From Allacma fusca (lineage: Eukaryota; Arthropoda; Collembola; Symphypleona; Sminthuridae), in the NCBI GenBank assembly GCA_947179485.1, contig OX359247.1, positions 40,648,801-40,712,800 on the forward strand: DNA of 64,000 bases, read 5' to 3'. The notes beneath the pieces were generated by a model that was not told the DNA's origin, made no database searches, and saw nothing but the letters and a program-made list of their open reading frames with translations. This document shows positions 60,002-64,000 of the stretch, piece after piece. Position 1 is the first letter of the stretch; the number at the start of each line of letters is the position of its first letter. A program made the position numbers and the translations under genes.

Positions 60002-63000
60002 TTTCTATTACAAAGTAGTCTATCTACAACAATAGTTGTCATAATTGGATGCATGTCAGTTTTCTTGTTTTCTGTAAACTCATGTGTGTAAACTTATACA
60101 TGTGGATGTAGATGTATGAGCATATACTGTAATGTTAAATATAGTACTTACATTTTTAAAATGCCCTGGCGAAAGTGACTTCCACTCTCAAAATACCATG
60201 AAAGTGTCCAAAATGCCTGCCATTTTGATTTACAAGTGAAGGCAGTGATACTACAAAGTAAGAAATTAACTTTATATCATATACAGACATGTATTACAGA
60301 CGAAAATAAGCTCCAAACGTGCTAATATTAAGTAGCTAACCAAATCTAGATTTCATCCAGATCTTTAAAAAGATGCGTAACTCAAAGTCAGACTGACAAT
60401 CCATTAATGACTCCGAATGCTAATCTGGAACGTGGAACCTTCATATTTATAAATGACAACAGAATATAAGCTCGTGCTCTGAACGTTTCCACAAAGTGAG
60501 CGTGCACATTTTACGTTTCACCTTGTTGACGTTTCGCCGATTCTCACAAAAATGTGAGGAATAAACTGGGCTTATTGTTAGACTCCAATGTTTTCAGTAA
60601 CATAATTTTATTGATGAAAGAGCACTGATATATTTTATAAGCAAGTAAGTCAACATTAGCCCGAACCTCCACTATGACAACCATGTGCATTTCAAAAACT
60701 ATTGGCTTACGGGGGAGTGGTCTCAAAATCACGTTCGTAATTCTCACAATCAGTATGTTTGCAAATAATTCGTTGTCATGATCCCAGTTGGTGTCGTTCT
60801 TGTCGAAGCAACTTGGGAAGTTTTAATATCGAAGTTTCTGACGGCTCCGGTGCTCTTTAAGCAGGATGTTTCTGGAGTTCGTATTTGCAAACTGGACGAT
60901 TCAACTGCCTGCTTTGGCGGCTATTCGCATTGTGTCATGTTAAAATCAGTTGACAGAAAACTAGAAACGTTTCCCTGTATCTACCCGCATTTAAGACAAC
61001 CTTGAAATCTAAACCTGTCATATTTGCTATCACTATTTGTGTAGTAAAATTGCATATGAATCCCATAAAGGAGCTGTTCGTAGAAGTTGGTTAGAAAGCA
61101 TCTCGAAAAGCATTGTATCGGTTGTTTAAAGTTATCAAATACAGTTGTACACAGCATCTGTAGCGGCGGATTCGGCGGGCTCAGCGATAGAAGTTACTGG
61201 AAATTTAGCTGACTGAATTCCAAGAGAATTTGATGATATTACTGACGTGTAATGTTCATTTTTTAATAATATTATTAATAGAAATGCTACGCAATAAACT
61301 TGCTTTACTTTTGTCTTTTTGCTTTGATGACGTATACAGGGGAGGGTGGTCAAGGAGTAATGACGTTAGGATGACGATAGGGTTAGGGTCCAAAAATGAA
61401 GAAAAAATGAAATTTAATATGTGCATACTCCCTAACTAAAAGAAAATACAAGAAAGAATCTCCAATTACGAGTTGAATTTGTGGATCTCATATCAAATTA
61501 AATTATATTAGTGAATGACACATTGCAGCATCCTGGGATTCACTAGGCTACGCTCGTATACATCCGAATGTTATACTACTTACCCGTGTGAGCACATTAC
61601 AAGATCACAATATTATCCGGAAAGTATACCCAAAATTAGCAAAAAACCCGAGTACTCTAAAATTGCCTAAATGTCTGAAAATCATCAATGCGCCATAAAC
61701 ATGATGCCCTGAAAATACCCTTGTTTTAATATGTCCAAAATGCCTGGGCATTTTTAACATGGCCAACACTAGTTGCGTAGGTCCAGCAACGACCGTGGAT
61801 CTTCCTTTTTTAATTCCTAGAAAATGTAAAAACAAATACAGACAAGTTTACGTCCTTTTAATACAACTTGTTTTTCCCACATCTTTTCCGGGTTATCATT
61901 AGATTGTATTTTGTCTTGTCAGCAGCTCTATCAGGAATATAGCAAAAACACAGGTCACATTTTTACAAACTGAATTTGAGTTTTTTTGGTTGCATAATTT
62001 CATACTGCTGACAATTAGTTTAGTTATACAATATGCCAAATCAACATGTGGATATTTCATTGCAACTGGATGTGGTAATCACGACCTACGTATTTACTTG
62101 CTCGTAATTACAGAATTGACTTTACAAGTTTTTGCTTTTAAATCTTCGCACTGTTCAGTCATCATACATACTTCTAGCAGTATATAACAAAAAATGTTAC
62201 AACCAGATTTTACTAGGATATTCAATCAAGGTTTTAAAAAAGTAGACATAATTACATATAACGTCATATATTGCGTTAATGCCAAGTTACCTCTAACATT
62301 AGTCATGCATGCAAGGATTTATAATGTGCCTCTCATTCGTCAGTTTTTTATGAGTAGAACAATTTGAAAAAACTCGGTTAAAGAGCCCCTACTACACTTA
62401 ACATCTAACGATTATTTTTATCATTCACTCGAATTGAAAATGTACATATATGCACTTTCACTATTAAAACTTCTATCGCAAACTGATAACATGCATGTCT
62501 AGACTTTTAGGTGGCGAAGTTCCTATTGTGGAGTGATGCTGTCTAATTGTTCATAAACATTATTAGAGTAAATCCAAACGAAGTGATTCTAGAAGGACTT
62601 GCAACTTGTTTAGTTACAACGTTGTACACACATACATTAGGGTACCATATACGCAATAAGTGCACATTCAGTTGACAACTATGCCTCTGTTGGGGAGTTA
62701 TTCTCCAGCGAAAGGGTGTAATGGGCAAAGAGGTGGCAGGTATTATGTCTGTGTGAGGATTCCAAAATGAGCGGAAGATAGTAGAAAGTTTTTAATAAAA
62801 ACTACTACTTTAATTGTTCACTAAGAAAACGGAGGAGAAAATGACAAAGATTGCACGACAAAACGGTGCGACTGCTGATGTCGAATGTTTGTGAGCGATT
62901 GCTTGATGTTAGTTAATATAGAAGTTTGCTTTTACAATTTCTAACAATACGTTTGTTACAAATTACAATTAGTAATTTAACTCAATGCGCATCCTAAGCA

Positions 63001-63217
63001 CTGATAATAATAATTCAGCATCCAACAGTCTCTACTCTATGCAATTAGAAAGAGCCATGATTTTAGCCAAAAAACTGCACGTCGCACGTCACTTCATGCG
63101 AGTAAGTCGAAAATATTAAATTCTGTGTTTTGTTTCTCTATAAAAGGAAATTTTAGATTCCTGGGACTCGAGATGTTTACAATACAATGACTCCCCATTA
63201 TGGTCGCTTGACCAAAA
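60002..63217. other. Gene-free 3.2-kb region
   Basis: No convincing gene. A 75-codon plus-strand ORF with a true ATG (60778-61005; MIPVGVVLVEAT start, three Cys in the second half) is unrecognised and may be chance. Otherwise AT-rich DNA. Confidence 0.4.
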
Positions 63218-64000
63218 CTTTCTTTCGGTTTACAGTTACAAGACTGAATTTCCCACCAATCAAATCTCTGAGAACTATCGGAAGGAAAGAATATACATGC
63301 TAATTTTAAAAACCATTTCGAGAATTTTCAAACACCAAATTTTTATACACTATTGCTTTGAAATTAGGAAGAGCAAAGAAATTCCTTCGAGAGAATGCTG
63401 AGACTAATCAAATTTATCACTGGAGTTGACCTGGAAAAATGTTTGAAACAATTGCAATCCACAATTGACGGGAGTATTGCTGTCATTCAAAGCACCGTAG
63501 AGGACGTTGAGAAGTTACTCAGTAGCGCCAGCGTCGTTGAGATAATTGCGAAAAACAAGACTTGAGGAATCTGTCTTGAGGCACTGTCTGTCACTGGAAA
63601 TCAGTGCTTGCACTGTGTTGATTTGACAATAAAGCCATTACATTACATTACATTACATTACAAAAACAAGACTTGAGGAATAAAGTTGAACCTTTACTAC
63701 AGTGCCTCTGTGCGCAATAATTCCTGGACTTCCTTAAGTGCGCCGAAGAGAATTTCGAAAATGAATTCGTAATGAATGTGTATCATTATGAGAAATTGGT
63801 TTTAGTTGAATCAACTGTCTTTTCAAATTCTGAATTCCTTATTTTCGAAACAGTAATAATTTAAGAAACATTGAAATACGTTTTATAAAGGTGGATAGCA
63901 ATTGTCATTGACCATACTGCAGTCATCGTCTTCGAGAATCATTTGAGAGTATTTATTTTGTTTATTTCCTAATTTAATGTAAACATTTAAACATGAGTAC
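63218..64000 (+). pseudogene. Truncated, broken copy of the secreted-protein gene
   Basis: From about 63218 ('tttctttcggtttacag') the sequence matches exon 3, intron 3, the first part of exon 4 and the 3' flank of 55905-56830. The signal-peptide exons 1 and 2 are absent. Within exon 4 about 270 bp of the parent (roughly 56236-56505) is missing and the frame stops near 63564 (KNKT then TGA). A small non-LTR insertion interrupts it. Similarity runs to the window edge. Confidence 0.85.
63571..63661 (+). mobile_element. Tiny non-LTR (LINE/SINE 3'-end) insertion with (ATTAC)n tail
   Basis: A 91-bp insert ends in about five ATTAC units and is bracketed by a perfect 20-bp target duplication, AAAAACAAGACTTGAGGAAT at 63551-63570 and 63662-63681. 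Long variable duplication plus a short tandem tail is the mark of target-primed reverse transcription; the insert is a 3'-end fragment, family not recognised. Confidence 0.88.

Noticed and set aside
60778..61005. 75-aa plus-strand ORF
   Set aside because: It has an ATG but no recognised motif, no neighbouring exons with matching phase, and overlaps nothing conserved; could be chance.

Overview
This is animal (eukaryotic) nuclear DNA, most likely from an arthropod. It is AT-rich and TE-dense, with multi-exon genes split by short GT-AG introns. The arthropod call rests mainly on two genes ending in the insect-type gustatory receptor signature TYxxxxxQF. A large F-box/leucine-rich gene, a WSD1-type acyltransferase and DHRS7-like reductases would fit a springtail (Collembola), but that finer placement is inference. 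No rRNA, tRNA or CRISPR was recognised.

Layout. (1) 1-4.1 kb: decayed capsid-module fragment of a Polinton/adintovirus-like element on the minus strand (adenain-type protease, broken double-jelly-roll major capsid gene, penton-like gene, basic ORF). (2) 4.5-4.9 kb: an unrecognised acidic ORF. (3) 5.0-8.1 kb: a nearly complete PIF/Harbinger transposon with imperfect inverted ends, an apparently intact three-exon HARBI1-like transposase, and a frameshifted MADF partner gene. (4) 8.1-18 kb: gene-free, holding a pogo/mariner-like MITE and two hAT-type MITEs. (5) 18.0-23.7 kb: tandem duplicate of two seven-exon gustatory receptor genes (about 422 and 424 aa) separated by another MITE. (6) 24.5-26.3 kb: three-exon F-box gene on the minus strand. 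(7) 26.46-33.16 kb: a large Foldback/Mutator-like element with 9-bp target duplication, built of tandem repeats, into which at least four other non-autonomous elements are nested. (8) 33.6-34.5 kb: another hAT-type MITE made of CCCTCG repeats. (9) 38.1-48.9 kb: two seven-exon DHRS7-like SDR genes flanking a third, decayed copy, a hAT-type MITE, a LINE reverse-transcriptase fragment and a hAT transposase fragment. (10) 49.8-52.1 kb: two-exon WSD1-type O-acyltransferase, minus strand. (11) 55.5-56.6 kb: four-exon gene for a small secreted hydrophobic protein of unknown family, with a truncated broken copy at the right edge (63.2-64 kb) that carries a tiny non-LTR insertion. (12) 58.2-60.0 kb: five-exon alpha-1,3-fucosyltransferase (GT10).

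How it hangs together: the host genes are unrelated to one another and appear as small local duplications (receptors, reductases, secreted protein). The most distinctive feature is the set of non-autonomous DNA elements. At least seven have hAT-like 8-bp target duplications and short TIRs, or close to that, and each is filled with its own private short tandem repeat (CCTTCAG, TACCCG, CCCTCG, TCTCGA, CAGGGATTTT, TAGGAAGG, and a CAATTGCAAGT-like family). The repeat commonly switches orientation inside the element. Exon boundaries given below were inferred by reading frames, splice consensus and, for duplicated genes, agreement between copies.
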